Assembly (NCBI RefSeq): GCF_042657365.1
Contig: NZ_JBHSKT010000011.1
Coordinates: 46,244 to 110,243, forward strand
Reading direction: 5' to 3'
Length of the DNA stretch: 64,000 nucleotides
DNA from: Adhaeribacter_A terreus
GTDB lineage: Bacteria; Bacteroidota; Bacteroidia; Cytophagales; Hymenobacteraceae
Shown: in pieces, positions 17,054 to 24,774 of the stretch
Position numbering within the stretch: position 1 is the first letter of the stretch
How the letters are laid out: each line of letters starts with the position of its first letter
Program-made: the position numbers and the translations under genes
Notes under the pieces: model-generated
What the model saw: the letters and a program-made list of their open reading frames with translations, nothing else
The model's database searches: none
What the model was told of the DNA's origin: nothing

Positions 17054-19764
17054 ACTAATTCGGTTTTCTCTTTGTGCGGAAGGGAAATTTTAAACGTGGA
17101 GCCGTGGCCAACTTCACTTTCCAGTTCCAGCATGCCGCCCATATTTTTTACGATCCGGTTCACAATGTAGAGCCCGATCCCGGAGCCTGGTACGTGGTTG
17201 TGGAACCGTTTGAACATTTGGAAAAGCTTCTCTTTATGCCGCGCTAAATTAATACCTAATCCGTTGTCCTGCACCGTTATGATCACACAATTATTTTCGA
17301 CCCGTGATTGCAGCGTTACTTCCGGTGTGCGTTCCGGGCTGCGGTATTTTATGGCGTTGCTCAACAGGTTGTAGATCACGCTTTTCAGGTTCACTTTCGA
17401 AAAATAAACTTCGGAAGCACCGGTAAAATCAGTTACGATCTTTGCGCCCGATTCTTTGATCATATCCTGAATGCTGAGTTTCACTTCGTCGGTAATTTCT
17501 GCCAGGCTTACAAATTCCAGGTTCTGCGCCGCGTTTTTCTGTACTTTCACAATATCGGCCAGGTCCTGAATAGTCGTGTTTATCTGTGTTAATGATTTCT
17601 GGAACATGCCAACCAGTTTTTCAGAATCCGGGTCCGAAAAAGTAGCCGATTTGGTCAACTCGTCAAAGATGCGACCCATACTGATGATCGGTAACTTGAG
17701 GTCGTGCGACGCCGTGTACACAAAACTATCGAGGTCGGCATTTACTTTTTTGAGGTCTTCGTTGGCTTTTATCATTTCTTCCTGCCATTGCTTTTGCTCC
17801 TCAATATCGGTGCAGGTACCAAACCATTTGTATATCTCTCCTTCAGCATTTCGCATTGGTTCGGCCTGGCCTAAAAACCAGCGATACGTACCGTCTTTGC
17901 TTTTAAACCGGTATTCAATTTCGTAAAATTCGCCCGTTTCCAGTGAGTGCTGCCAGCGTTTGCGCGCACGTTCACGATCTTCCGGGTGCAGTAAATTATT
18001 CCACATTTCGGTGCCCTGGCTTGCCGCTACATCGTAACCGGTATAATCTATCCAGCGCTGGTTAAAATACGTGTGGTAACCTTGCGGATCGGTGGTCCAG
18101 ACCAACTGCGGAATGGTATCGGCCAGGAACTGGAAACGTTCTTTTTCTTCCAGCAATTCTTCCGATAATTTGAAAGCAGCGCGTTTGGCTAAAACCTGTT
18201 CCGTAACTTCTATAGCCAAAATCAGAACGCCTTCAATATTTCCATTCCTATCGCGGAAAGGCTGGTAAGTAAAATCGTAGAAACCTTCAGCCAATTTGCC
18301 GTTATTATCCCGGTCTACCATTACAGGGGTTTCCCAGAAATATTGCGGCTTGCCGGTGTCATACACTTCGCGCATTTTCTGCGTTAAGCCCTGTTCGGCA
18401 ATTTCGGGCCAGGCTTGGGAAATAGGCAGCCCTACACATTCGCGGTTGCCAAAGAGTTTTTTAATGCCCGGCGTTGCAAAATCAATGATCTGTTCTTCAC
18501 CTTTAATTAAGCAAAAATGCGCCGGCGCCTGGCTCAATACCCGCTGAATTTTCTCTTCCTGCTCCTGCAATTTCTGCGTTATTTTCCGCTGATCATCTAT
18601 GTATGTGCAGGTTCCGGTCCAGTTTACAATTTCGCTTTCTGTGTTGCGGATCGCTACGGCCCGGGTCAGGAACCACTTATATTCGTTTTGAGGCGCCAGT
18701 AAATACCGGTGTTCAATTTCAACATCCTCGCCGGTTTTCAGGCTGCGTTCCCAATTGGTAGTTGTTTTATCCAGATCTTCCGGGTGCATGTATGCAGACC
18801 AGCCGTTGGCATATAACGCTTCCAGAGGCACGCCCAGATATTTGGGCCACTGCTGATTATAATAATAAACTTGTCCATCTGGCATAGCAGCCCAGGCCAT
18901 TTGCGGAATACTTTCCATAACACTGCGCAAGCGTTCTTCACTTTCCCGGGTTTCTTTTTCGGCTTTTTTGTTGAGCGTTATATCTACCATCGCCCCGATC
19001 ATGCGGTACGGTTTTCCGCTTTCATCGCGCAACACGGCTCCACGGTCCAGAATTTCGACATAGCTCCCATTTTTCATCCGGAACCGGTACGTATCGGTCC
19101 AGAATTCTTTGCCATTATCAATTACGTGATGAATTTTTTCGGAAACGCGTTCGAGGTCATCCGGATGAATGCGGTTGGTCCAGGAAATGATGGTTGGTTC
19201 GGTTTCCTCTGCACTATAGCCGAATTTGGCTTTGAAACCCTCGTTCCACCAGATGGCATTGGTTTCCAGGTTCCAGTCCCAGATCACGTCGTTTACCGAT
19301 TGCGTTACCACCCGGATCATTTCTTCGTTGCGGCGGGCTTCTTCCCGGGCTTTCACCTGGGCGGTTACGTCGGTTGTATGATGGATCAGACCTACAACCT
19401 GGTTATCGTTATTGATTATCGGCGAATCTACAATATCCCAGTACCGTTGTTCGAAGGTGCCGTTTTCGCCGGGAATATCGTAGCGCAGCATGGGAATTTT
19501 ATTGGGTTCGCGCGTTCGAATTACCTGCAACATAGAATCCCGCAGATTTTCTACGCCATTCACGCCCGGAAATTCAGGGTTATCCGGGAAAATATCGAAC
19601 ACGTAATTGCCGATGAGATCTTCGCGCCTGGTTTTGGTAGCGGCCACATAATCGTCGCTGGCAGTGAGCATCGTAAGGTCAGTATCGAGAATTAAATATT
19701 CGCCGGGAATGGCATGCAAAATAAATTGCAGATCGAAGGGTTTGGAAACGGAAGATTCTACCAT
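17050..19764 (-). CDS. Multi-PAS sensor histidine kinase
   Basis: 904 residues. I see five PAS-type units: about 8-130 (GEYLILDTDLTML), 140-265 (VNDVIWDWNLETNAIWWN), 275-395 (IPQMAWAAMPDGQVYYYN), 400-525 (APAHFCLIKGEEQIIDFA) and 535-660 (IPQLVWTTDPQGYHTYFN). The third and fifth are close paralogues. Then follow a HisKA domain (YTASHDLKLPI, with the phospho-His) and an HATPase domain (SNAIKYRS, QDNGLGIN, GSGIGLYIV). No transmembrane segment is visible, so sensing is cytosolic. It forms an operon with the receiver gene. The ligand is unknown. Confidence 0.94.
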   Translation of the reverse strand: MVESSVSKPFDLQFILHAIPGEYLILDTDLTMLTASDDYVAATKTRREDLIGNYVFDIFPDNPEFPGVNGVENLRDSMLQVIRTREPNKIPMLRYDIPGENGTFEQRYWDIVDSPIINNDNQVVGLIHHTTDVTAQVKAREEARRNEEMIRVVTQSVNDVIWDWNLETNAIWWNEGFKAKFGYSAEETEPTIISWTNRIHPDDLERVSEKIHHVIDNGKEFWTDTYRFRMKNGSYVEILDRGAVLRDESGKPYRMIGAMVDITLNKKAEKETRESEERLRSVMESIPQMAWAAMPDGQVYYYNQQWPKYLGVPLEALYANGWSAYMHPEDLDKTTTNWERSLKTGEDVEIEHRYLLAPQNEYKWFLTRAVAIRNTESEIVNWTGTCTYIDDQRKITQKLQEQEEKIQRVLSQAPAHFCLIKGEEQIIDFATPGIKKLFGNRECVGLPISQAWPEIAEQGLTQKMREVYDTGKPQYFWETPVMVDRDNNGKLAEGFYDFTYQPFRDRNGNIEGVLILAIEVTEQVLAKRAAFKLSEELLEEKERFQFLADTIPQLVWTTDPQGYHTYFNQRWIDYTGYDVAASQGTEMWNNLLHPEDRERARKRWQHSLETGEFYEIEYRFKSKDGTYRWFLGQAEPMRNAEGEIYKWFGTCTDIEEQKQWQEEMIKANEDLKKVNADLDSFVYTASHDLKLPIISMGRIFDELTKSATFSDPDSEKLVGMFQKSLTQINTTIQDLADIVKVQKNAAQNLEFVSLAEITDEVKLSIQDMIKESGAKIVTDFTGASEVYFSKVNLKSVIYNLLSNAIKYRSPERTPEVTLQSRVENNCVIITVQDNGLGINLARHKEKLFQMFKRFHNHVPGSGIGLYIVNRIVKNMGGMLELESEVGHGSTFKISLPHKEKTELV

Positions 19765-19868
19765 GAAAAGGCAAGGGATTTATTGAAGCGATTTTTACGC
19801 AAACCTTGTTTAAACTGTAAAATCAGAAAAAGGTTATAATTTTTTACACCAATCTTCAAATCTACAGC

Positions 19869-19898
19869 ACTTTTTTACTGCTAAAGGATAGCGTTTTT
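19869..19898 (-). repeat. Dispersed motif, copy 9
   Basis: Minus-strand copy, core CGCTATCC, spacer TTTAGCAGT, tail AAAAAAGTGC. Confidence 0.85.
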
Positions 19899-19955
19899 AG
19901 CTGAAAAAGTTCATTCGTGAATCTGATCCAATTGAAAATCAATAAATAAAAATAC

Positions 19956-20057
19956 TCCCCCTCACCCCTCCAAAGCGGGACAATCTGGAATGCGAATTTT
20001 AAAATTCCACGAATACGTTATCTGATAAAAGTCCCCCTTTGGAGGGGATTAGGGGGA
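19956..20057. repeat. MITE-like inverted repeat, copy B
   Basis: About 100 bp with arms tccccctcacccctcc.. and ..ggaggggattaggggga. It shares cgttatctgataaaagtcc with copy A at 16385. The outer arms are longer than in copy A. Confidence 0.75.
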
Positions 20058-20135
20058 GGACCACATAATTGCGATCAAAAACCCGGATAAAAATCCTTCC
20101 TGCTACTGCGTTCTGCTTTTCTGTTATTTAAACCG

Positions 20136-20143
20136 TACCTTTG
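20136..20143 (+). promoter_or_regulatory. -7 box of waaA
   Basis: TACCTTTG fits TANNTTTG; a T-rich stretch lies at the expected -33 distance. The predicted transcript would begin almost exactly where motif copy 10 begins. Confidence 0.5.
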
Positions 20144-20149
20144 CTCTGC

Positions 20150-20179
20150 AAAACGCTAGGATTTCTGCACTAAAAAGTC
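20150..20179 (+). repeat. Dispersed motif, copy 10
   Basis: Core CGCTAGGA, tail TAAAAAGTCG. It fills most of the predicted waaA leader. Confidence 0.85.
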
Positions 20180-20216
20180 GAACCAACGAACTTCGAAAAT
20201 TCGAACAACATCAATA

Positions 20217-21449
20217 ATGCTGCTTTATAAAATTTCCATCTGGTTTTACTGGCTGTTCGTGCGGCTGGCGGCGCCGTTCCATAAAAAAGCGAAGCTGATG
20301 CTGGAAGGCCGGAAAAATCTGTGGCCGGAAATTGAAGCAAAATTAAAAGGAAATACGGCGCCGGTAGTCTGGTTTCATTGCGCTTCGCTGGGCGAATTTG
20401 AACAGGGCCGGCCGGTTATGGAAGCGTTTGCCAAACAATATCCGGAATACAAGATCGCGCTTACATTCTTCTCCCCTTCTGGCTACGAAGTGCGGAAAAA
20501 TTATTCGGGTGCAGACTTCATTTTTTACCTTCCAAAAGATTCTGCAAAAAACGCCCGGAAACTGGTAGCACTTTTACAGCCAAAACTCGCCGTTTTTGTG
20601 AAGTACGAATTCTGGCATTTTTTTACCCGCGAATTGAAAGACCGGCAAATTCCCGTAATTTCAATTTCCGCCATTTTCCGCGACAAACAGCTTTTCTTTA
20701 AACCTTACGGCGGTTTTTACCGGAATATTTTACGCAATTTTGCCTACATTTTCACGCAAAACGAGCATTCTGAATTTCTGCTGAAAAAGATCGGGCTCAG
20801 CCAGGTTTCCGTTGCCGGCGACACACGTTTCGACCGGGTTTTACAAACGGCGGCCAGCGTAAAAAACATTCCGGAGGTGGAAGAATTTAAAGCCGGCAAA
20901 GATATTTTTGTGATCGGGAGCAGTTGGCAGGAAGATTTGAATCTTCTGATGCCATTTATAAAAAATCATTACAAAGAGCTGAAATTCATCCTCGCACCGC
21001 ACGAAATTCATGAGAACGAAGTTCGGAATTTGTGTAACGATTTTGAAGGCGAAGCGGTACGTTTTTCCGAAGCTCCAAACCGCGCCGTTAACGATTATTC
21101 GGTGCTGATCATCGACAACATCGGCATGCTTTCGTCGCTTTACAGTTATGGTTCGTATGCTTACATTGGCGGCGCTTTTGGCAAGGGTTTGCACAACACG
21201 CTGGAGGCAGCAGTTTTCGGTTTGCCCCTTTTCTTCGGCCCGAAATACGGAAAATTCCAGGAAGCCAAAGATCTGGTTGCGGCACATACGGCTTTTCCGG
21301 TAACTAATTTAACCGAACTGGAACACGCTTTCGCAAAAGCAAGTCTCCCGGAACACAAAAACGCTATCAGTTTGAAGCAAAAAACTTATATAAACCAACA
21401 AGCCGGCGCTACACAAAAAATTATGGATTGGATCACTGCAACGCTATGA
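20217..21449 (+). CDS. waaA: 3-deoxy-D-manno-octulosonic acid (Kdo) transferase
   Basis: 410 residues, normal length for WaaA/KdtA. It has an N-terminal membrane-anchoring segment (MLLYKISIWFYWLFVRLAAP), the GT-B N-domain (WFHCASLGEFEQGRPVMEAF, with the catalytic Glu in GEFEQG), and the C-domain signatures GSSWQEDL and GGAFGKGLHNTLEAAVFGLPLFFGP (read in parts). It adds Kdo from CMP-Kdo to lipid A precursor at the inner membrane. Its stop overlaps the rsgA start (ATGA). Near its C-terminus the codons for HKNAISLKQKTY are formed by a dispersed-motif copy. Confidence 0.94.
   Translation: MLLYKISIWFYWLFVRLAAPFHKKAKLMLEGRKNLWPEIEAKLKGNTAPVVWFHCASLGEFEQGRPVMEAFAKQYPEYKIALTFFSPSGYEVRKNYSGADFIFYLPKDSAKNARKLVALLQPKLAVFVKYEFWHFFTRELKDRQIPVISISAIFRDKQLFFKPYGGFYRNILRNFAYIFTQNEHSEFLLKKIGLSQVSVAGDTRFDRVLQTAASVKNIPEVEEFKAGKDIFVIGSSWQEDLNLLMPFIKNHYKELKFILAPHEIHENEVRNLCNDFEGEAVRFSEAPNRAVNDYSVLIIDNIGMLSSLYSYGSYAYIGGAFGKGLHNTLEAAVFGLPLFFGPKYGKFQEAKDLVAAHTAFPVTNLTELEHAFAKASLPEHKNAISLKQKTYINQQAGATQKIMDWITATL
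21357..21386 (+). repeat. Dispersed motif, copy 11 (inside waaA)
   Basis: Core CGCTATCA, spacer GTTTGAAGC, tail AAAAAACT. It is the only good copy inside a coding sequence, about 20 codons before the stop. Confidence 0.75.
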
Positions 21450-22366
21450 AAGGACTGGTATTAAAATCTACAGGCTCGTGGTACGTAGTGCGCAAAGAAG
21501 ACGGCGGGCTTTTGCGGGCGCGCCTGCGCGGAAAATTCAAAAATAAAGGCTTAAAACTGAGTAATCCGGTGGCGGTTGGCGACCACGTTACGCTGGAACT
21601 GGAAGGCGAAGAAGGCTCGGCTGTAATAACGGAAATTGCAAAACGCCAGAATCACATCATCCGGAAATCGATCCATAAAACGGCGCACGCGCACATTATT
21701 GCTTCCAACATAGACCTGGCTTTTCTGGTGGTTACGCTGGTTTCGCCGCGCACCTCGTTCGGGTTTATAGATCGTTTTTTAATTACTGCCGAAGCGTATC
21801 ACATTCCGGTTACGCTGCTTTTCAATAAAATAGATCTTTACGACGAAGACACGCTCAAATACCAGGAACGCGTACGGAAAATGTATAAACAAATTGGTTA
21901 CGATAGCCTGGTTTGTTCCGCTGCCGAAGGTATTGGTATGGAAGAAATCAAGCAGCTTTTAGATAAGAAAGTTACGTTATTCTCGGGTCATTCAGGCGTA
22001 GGAAAATCGACGTTAGTAAATGTGCTCGTTCCGGATCTGGATCTGAAAACCACCGAAATTTCCGCATTCTCCGACAAAGGCGTACACACCACCACCTTTG
22101 CCGAAATGTTTGAAATTGGCCCGGAAACTTACTTAATTGATACGCCCGGCATTAAAGAATTAGGCATTGTCGATATTCCCAAGGAAGAATTAGGCGGCTT
22201 GTTTCCGGAGTTCCGGCCGTTTATGGCAGAATGCCGGTTCAACAATTGCCTGCATGTAAAAGAACCGGGTTGCAAAGTTTTAGAAGCAGTAGAAGCCGGC
22301 AAAATTTCCCTTACGCGCTACGACAGTTATAAAAGTATTCTTGAAGATGAGGACAACAGACGTTGA
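21446..22366 (+). CDS. rsgA: Ribosome small-subunit-dependent GTPase A
   Basis: 306 residues from the ATG at 21446, which overlaps the waaA stop. An OB-fold N-terminus (GSWYVVRKEDGG) is followed by a circularly permuted GTPase: G4 FNKIDLYD comes first, then SAAEG (G5), G1 GHSGVGKSTLVN and G3 DTPGIKELG. The C-terminal zinc module has Cys-x-Cys/His spacing in ECRFNNCLHVKEPGC. It acts in late 30S maturation. It is translationally coupled to waaA. Confidence 0.96.
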   Translation: MKGLVLKSTGSWYVVRKEDGGLLRARLRGKFKNKGLKLSNPVAVGDHVTLELEGEEGSAVITEIAKRQNHIIRKSIHKTAHAHIIASNIDLAFLVVTLVSPRTSFGFIDRFLITAEAYHIPVTLLFNKIDLYDEDTLKYQERVRKMYKQIGYDSLVCSAAEGIGMEEIKQLLDKKVTLFSGHSGVGKSTLVNVLVPDLDLKTTEISAFSDKGVHTTTFAEMFEIGPETYLIDTPGIKELGIVDIPKEELGGLFPEFRPFMAECRFNNCLHVKEPGCKVLEAVEAGKISLTRYDSYKSILEDEDNRR

Positions 22367-22390
22367 GTTAAAAGTTATAAGTTTTAAAAA

Positions 22391-22426
22391 CTTCTTAGCG
22401 TAGGGTTTAAACCCTACGCTAAGAAG
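22391..22426 (+). terminator. Perfect long hairpin after rsgA
   Basis: 18-bp perfect arms (cttcttagcgtagggttt / aaaccctacgctaagaag) with no loop, 25 bases after the rsgA stop. It could be a terminator or a palindromic repeat; a variant of the core (gcgtaggtttaaaccc) recurs at 51499-51544. Confidence 0.6.
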
Positions 22427-22435
22427 TGATGAATT

Positions 22436-22465
22436 ACTTTTTTAGCCGAAAACCATAGCGTTTTT
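22436..22465 (-). repeat. Dispersed motif, copy 12
   Basis: Minus-strand copy, core CGCTATGG, spacer TTTTCGGCT, tail AAAAAAAGT. Confidence 0.85.
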
Positions 22466-22485
22466 TAACGTAAAAGTCGTTTCAG

Positions 22486-22583
22486 GTCATCTCGACCGCA
22501 GGGAGATCTCTCCGGAGGAAGGTAGAAAGCCGGAAAAAGCGGTAGTACCAAACTGAATAGATCTCTCCTATCGTCGGGAAGAC
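22486..22583. repeat. 97-bp inverted-repeat element, copy B
   Basis: Reverse-oriented relative of 12175-12271; the arms begin gtcatctcgac and end gtcgggaagac. Confidence 0.65.
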
Positions 22584-22621
22584 AGAAAACTCATAACTTT
22601 CAACTTTAAACTAAATAAAGA

Positions 22622-23323
22622 GTGAAGATCGAAAATTCTACCTTTTTAATAACCGGCGGCACCATGGGCATTGGTTACGCTACGGCCAAATTACTTATTG
22701 AAAACGGCGGCAAAGTAGCTATTACCGGTCGCGATAAAACCCGCACCGAAACTGCCGCCAAAGAATTGGGCGCTTTCCCGATCACTGCCGATGTAGCCAA
22801 CCCGGATGACGTAAAACGGACCTACCAGGAATTTTTACAGGAATTTGGGAAACTCGATTGTCTGATCAATAACGCCGGTCTGGGTTTGTTCAAAAAGATC
22901 GACGAATGCACGCTGGAAGATTTCGAATACATTTACCGCATCAACGTTTTTGGAGCAGCTTTAATGGCCGGCGAAGCAGCAAAATTATTCAAGCAGCAGA
23001 ATTCCGGCAATATCATCAACATTGCTTCTACAGCGGGCACCAAAGGGTTTGAAGGCGGCAGCATTTATGCTTCTTCTAAATTTGCCTTGCGCGGCATGAC
23101 TCAATGCTGGCAGGCCGAATTGCGGAAGCACAATGTACGGGTAATTCTAATTAATCCGAGCGAAGTAACAACCGCTTTTAACGTAGCAACCCGCGAAGAA
23201 AAACCGGAAGTACCCAACAAATTGCGCGGCGAAGAAATTGCCGTGGCTATAAAAGGCGCTATAGAAATGGACGACCGCGGCTTTATTCCGGAACTTACCG
23301 TTTGGGCTACCAATCCGTTTTAA
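22622..23323 (+). CDS. Short-chain dehydrogenase/reductase
   Basis: 233 residues from a GTG at 22622; no upstream ATG fits. Classical SDR: NAD(P)-binding TGGTMGIGYA (about 10-19), NNAG, and catalytic Ser-Tyr-Lys with STAGTKGFEGGSIYASSK (YxxxK). It resembles 3-oxoacyl-ACP reductases, but no fatty-acid genes are near, so the substrate is unknown. The 78 bases to the next gene are almost filled by two opposed motif copies. Confidence 0.88.
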   Translation: MKIENSTFLITGGTMGIGYATAKLLIENGGKVAITGRDKTRTETAAKELGAFPITADVANPDDVKRTYQEFLQEFGKLDCLINNAGLGLFKKIDECTLEDFEYIYRINVFGAALMAGEAAKLFKQQNSGNIINIASTAGTKGFEGGSIYASSKFALRGMTQCWQAELRKHNVRVILINPSEVTTAFNVATREEKPEVPNKLRGEEIAVAIKGAIEMDDRGFIPELTVWATNPF

Positions 23324-23326
23324 ACC

Positions 23327-23356
23327 ACTTTTTTCACCAATTCCCCTACCGTTTTT
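23327..23356 (-). repeat. Dispersed motif, copy 13
   Basis: Minus-strand copy, core CGGTAGGG, spacer GAATTGGTG, tail AAAAAAGTGG, 4 bases after the SDR stop. Confidence 0.85.
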
Positions 23357-23371
23357 TGCAGCATCTTTCAG

Positions 23372-23400
23372 AAAACGGTAGGGTTTCAGGCTTAAAAACC
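23372..23400 (+). repeat. Dispersed motif, copy 14
   Basis: Core CGGTAGGG, spacer TTTCAGGCTT, tail AAAAACC. It ends one base before the GTG start of the next gene. Confidence 0.88.
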
Positions 23401-23401
23401 C

Positions 23402-23983
23402 GTGCAGCAATTTACTTACCTCATCCTGAACAAACCTTTCGAAGTCCTCACGCAATTTACCGATGAGAACGGCCGCGCCACGCTCAAAGATTTCGTAAAA
23501 ACGCCTGATATTTACCCGGTTGGCCGCCTCGATTACGACAGCGAAGGTCTAGTGCTTTTAACCAGCGACAAACAATTGCAGCACCGTCTCTCCGACCCAA
23601 AATTCAAGGTGGAAAAAACCTATTGGGCGCAGGTAGAAGGTATTCCGGATGAAGCAGCACTGGAAAAACTAAGACGCGGCGTGATCATAAAAAACGTAAA
23701 AACCGCTCCGGCCAAAGCCCGGCTTTTAGAAATCGAACCACCCATCTGGGAACGCAGCAAACCCATCCGTTTCCGGGCCAATATACCAACCAGCTGGGTA
23801 GAAATTAAAATAAGCCAGGGCATGAACCGTCAGGTTCGAAAAATGACTGCCGCTGTTGGTTATCCTACTTTAAGACTTATCCGCGAAGCCATCGGGCCTT
23901 TGAAAATTGAAAAGCTCCAACCCGGCGAAAGCCGTTTACTCACACCCGAAGAAGTAAAAGCCCTGAAAGCGCTGCGCCGATAA
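23402..23983 (+). CDS. rRNA large-subunit pseudouridine synthase, RluE-like
   Basis: 193 residues from a GTG. It is a RsuA/RluB/E/F-type pseudouridine synthase without the S4 domain: LILNKPFEVLTQF, the catalytic motif VGRLDYDSEGLVLLT (Asp is the nucleophile), and the C-terminal ISQGMNRQVRKM. The short S4-less form matches RluE, which modifies 23S rRNA U2457 in E. coli; the site here is inferred. The leader is one motif copy reaching the start codon, so a longer N-terminus is not available. Confidence 0.88.
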   Translation: MQQFTYLILNKPFEVLTQFTDENGRATLKDFVKTPDIYPVGRLDYDSEGLVLLTSDKQLQHRLSDPKFKVEKTYWAQVEGIPDEAALEKLRRGVIIKNVKTAPAKARLLEIEPPIWERSKPIRFRANIPTSWVEIKISQGMNRQVRKMTAAVGYPTLRLIREAIGPLKIEKLQPGESRLLTPEEVKALKALRR

Positions 23984-24090
23984 TACCGGAATCAGGATTT
24001 GCAAGATTAAAGGATTTACAGGACAATAGTTTGATTTAGAATTTATCAGATTCAGGGATTAAAGGTTATTGAACACGATTTTTAAAGACC

Positions 24091-24127
24091 CCACCTAAAT
24101 CCTCCCCTAATTCAGGGGAGGACTTTT
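24091..24127 (+). terminator. CTCCCC/GGGGAG palindrome
   Basis: cctcccctaattcaggggagg followed by acttttctt. It belongs to the same family as 12113 and 39634. It lies 110 bases after the rluE-like gene, so its role as terminator is uncertain. Confidence 0.5.
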
Positions 24128-24227
24128 CTTCGAAGGTGTAATCCGTCAGCTAAAGCAGACGACAATGAATTTGGTCTGAACTGTGATTTATTTGATTCTT
24201 GTGATTGTTGTGATTTTAAACTATGAT

Positions 24228-24459
24228 TTCACGCCTATCGCCAGCGCAGCGTCTGTTGAAAATCACGTTAGCTAGAAAACTAAACTAAAAAGAAGCTGAC
24301 TACGAAGGTGAATGATACCAGTTTCTGTGAGAGCGGCCTCCAAGCTTACCGGTGGCTTTAGCCAGCCCGGAAGGGCAGGTAAGGTTGGAGCCGCGAACGC
24401 AGAAACGAAGCCCGCCCGGCTTGAGGGAATAAATTGCCGATGAAAATTTAAAGTCAGCT
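24228..24459 (+). ncRNA. Putative structured RNA element, copy A
   Basis: Related to 63524-63773. Proposed pairing: closing stem 24294-24300 (agctgac) with 24453-24459 (gtcagct); stem gtttctgtg with cgcagaaac; stem gcggcctccaa..cttacc with ggtaag..ttggagccgc; two small hairpins tggctttagcca and gcccggaagggc (GNRA-type loop). A conserved 5' flank (tatcgccagcgcagcg) and 3' flank (gaagcccgccc, gcttgaggga) are shared with copy B. The strand is assumed from the conserved single-stranded parts. I do not recognise the family; omega/HEARO-type RNAs of IS605-like elements are one possibility. Confidence 0.55.
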
Positions 24460-24480
24460 GTTTAGTAGTAAAGGTCATTC

Positions 24481-24510
24481 AAAAACGCTGGCACTTTTAG
24501 TTGAAAAACT
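24481..24510 (+). repeat. Dispersed motif, copy 15 (degenerate)
   Basis: Core CGCTGGCA, tail GAAAAACT. It sits 21 bases downstream of structured element A, as copy 48 sits behind element B. Confidence 0.6.
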
Positions 24511-24586
24511 GCTGCCCGCCGAAAAGGTCCTTCAAAGCTACGCTCGCAATCTTCGCGCTCCCGCGCTCAATTGTGCTCAGGATGAC

Positions 24587-24615
24587 AAAAACGGTATCCT
24601 TTCAAACAGAAAAAC
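24587..24615 (+). repeat. Dispersed motif, copy 16
   Basis: Core CGGTATCC, spacer TTTCAAACAG, tail AAAAACTC. It is almost identical to copy 29 at 39721. Confidence 0.88.
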
Positions 24616-24732
24616 TCAATAGCAAACAAAACTACCAAGCCGAAGAGATTTCTCCCCACAACGAGATGATAATAGAAAACACTATCGTTGTAATGTTAAA
24701 AACAAACCATTTCAAATAAACCCATAATTTCG

Positions 24733-24740
24733 TATATTTG
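24733..24740 (+). promoter_or_regulatory. -7 box of the DUF4249 gene
   Basis: TATATTTG, 34 bases before the chosen ATG, with TTTC at about the -33 position. Confidence 0.5.
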
Positions 24741-24774
24741 TCGGGTTGCCTTATTTGTTTTGAAACCTGATTTT

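Larger units (their letters stand above)
19765..20216. other. Repeat-rich intergenic region
   Basis: 450 bases between the divergent histidine kinase and waaA. It holds two dispersed-motif copies, the long MITE-like repeat and the waaA promoter, and no gene. Confidence 0.7.
23984..24774. other. 790-bp non-coding, repeat-rich region
   Basis: It holds an AT-rich degenerate stretch, a CTCCCC palindrome (24091-24127), the structured element (24228-24459), two motif copies and the start of the DUF4249 transcript. The open frames here (about 70 codons) run through the hairpins and are not convincing genes. Confidence 0.7.

Noticed and set aside
24676..24705. AAAACACTATCG..TTAAAAAC as another motif copy
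   Set aside because: The core is CACTATCG and the T-tract is missing; it is too degenerate to count.
24272..24719. Open frames on both strands around 24.3-24.7 kb
   Set aside because: They run through the structured element and its repeat tail, which occur again in copy B with frame-breaking changes.
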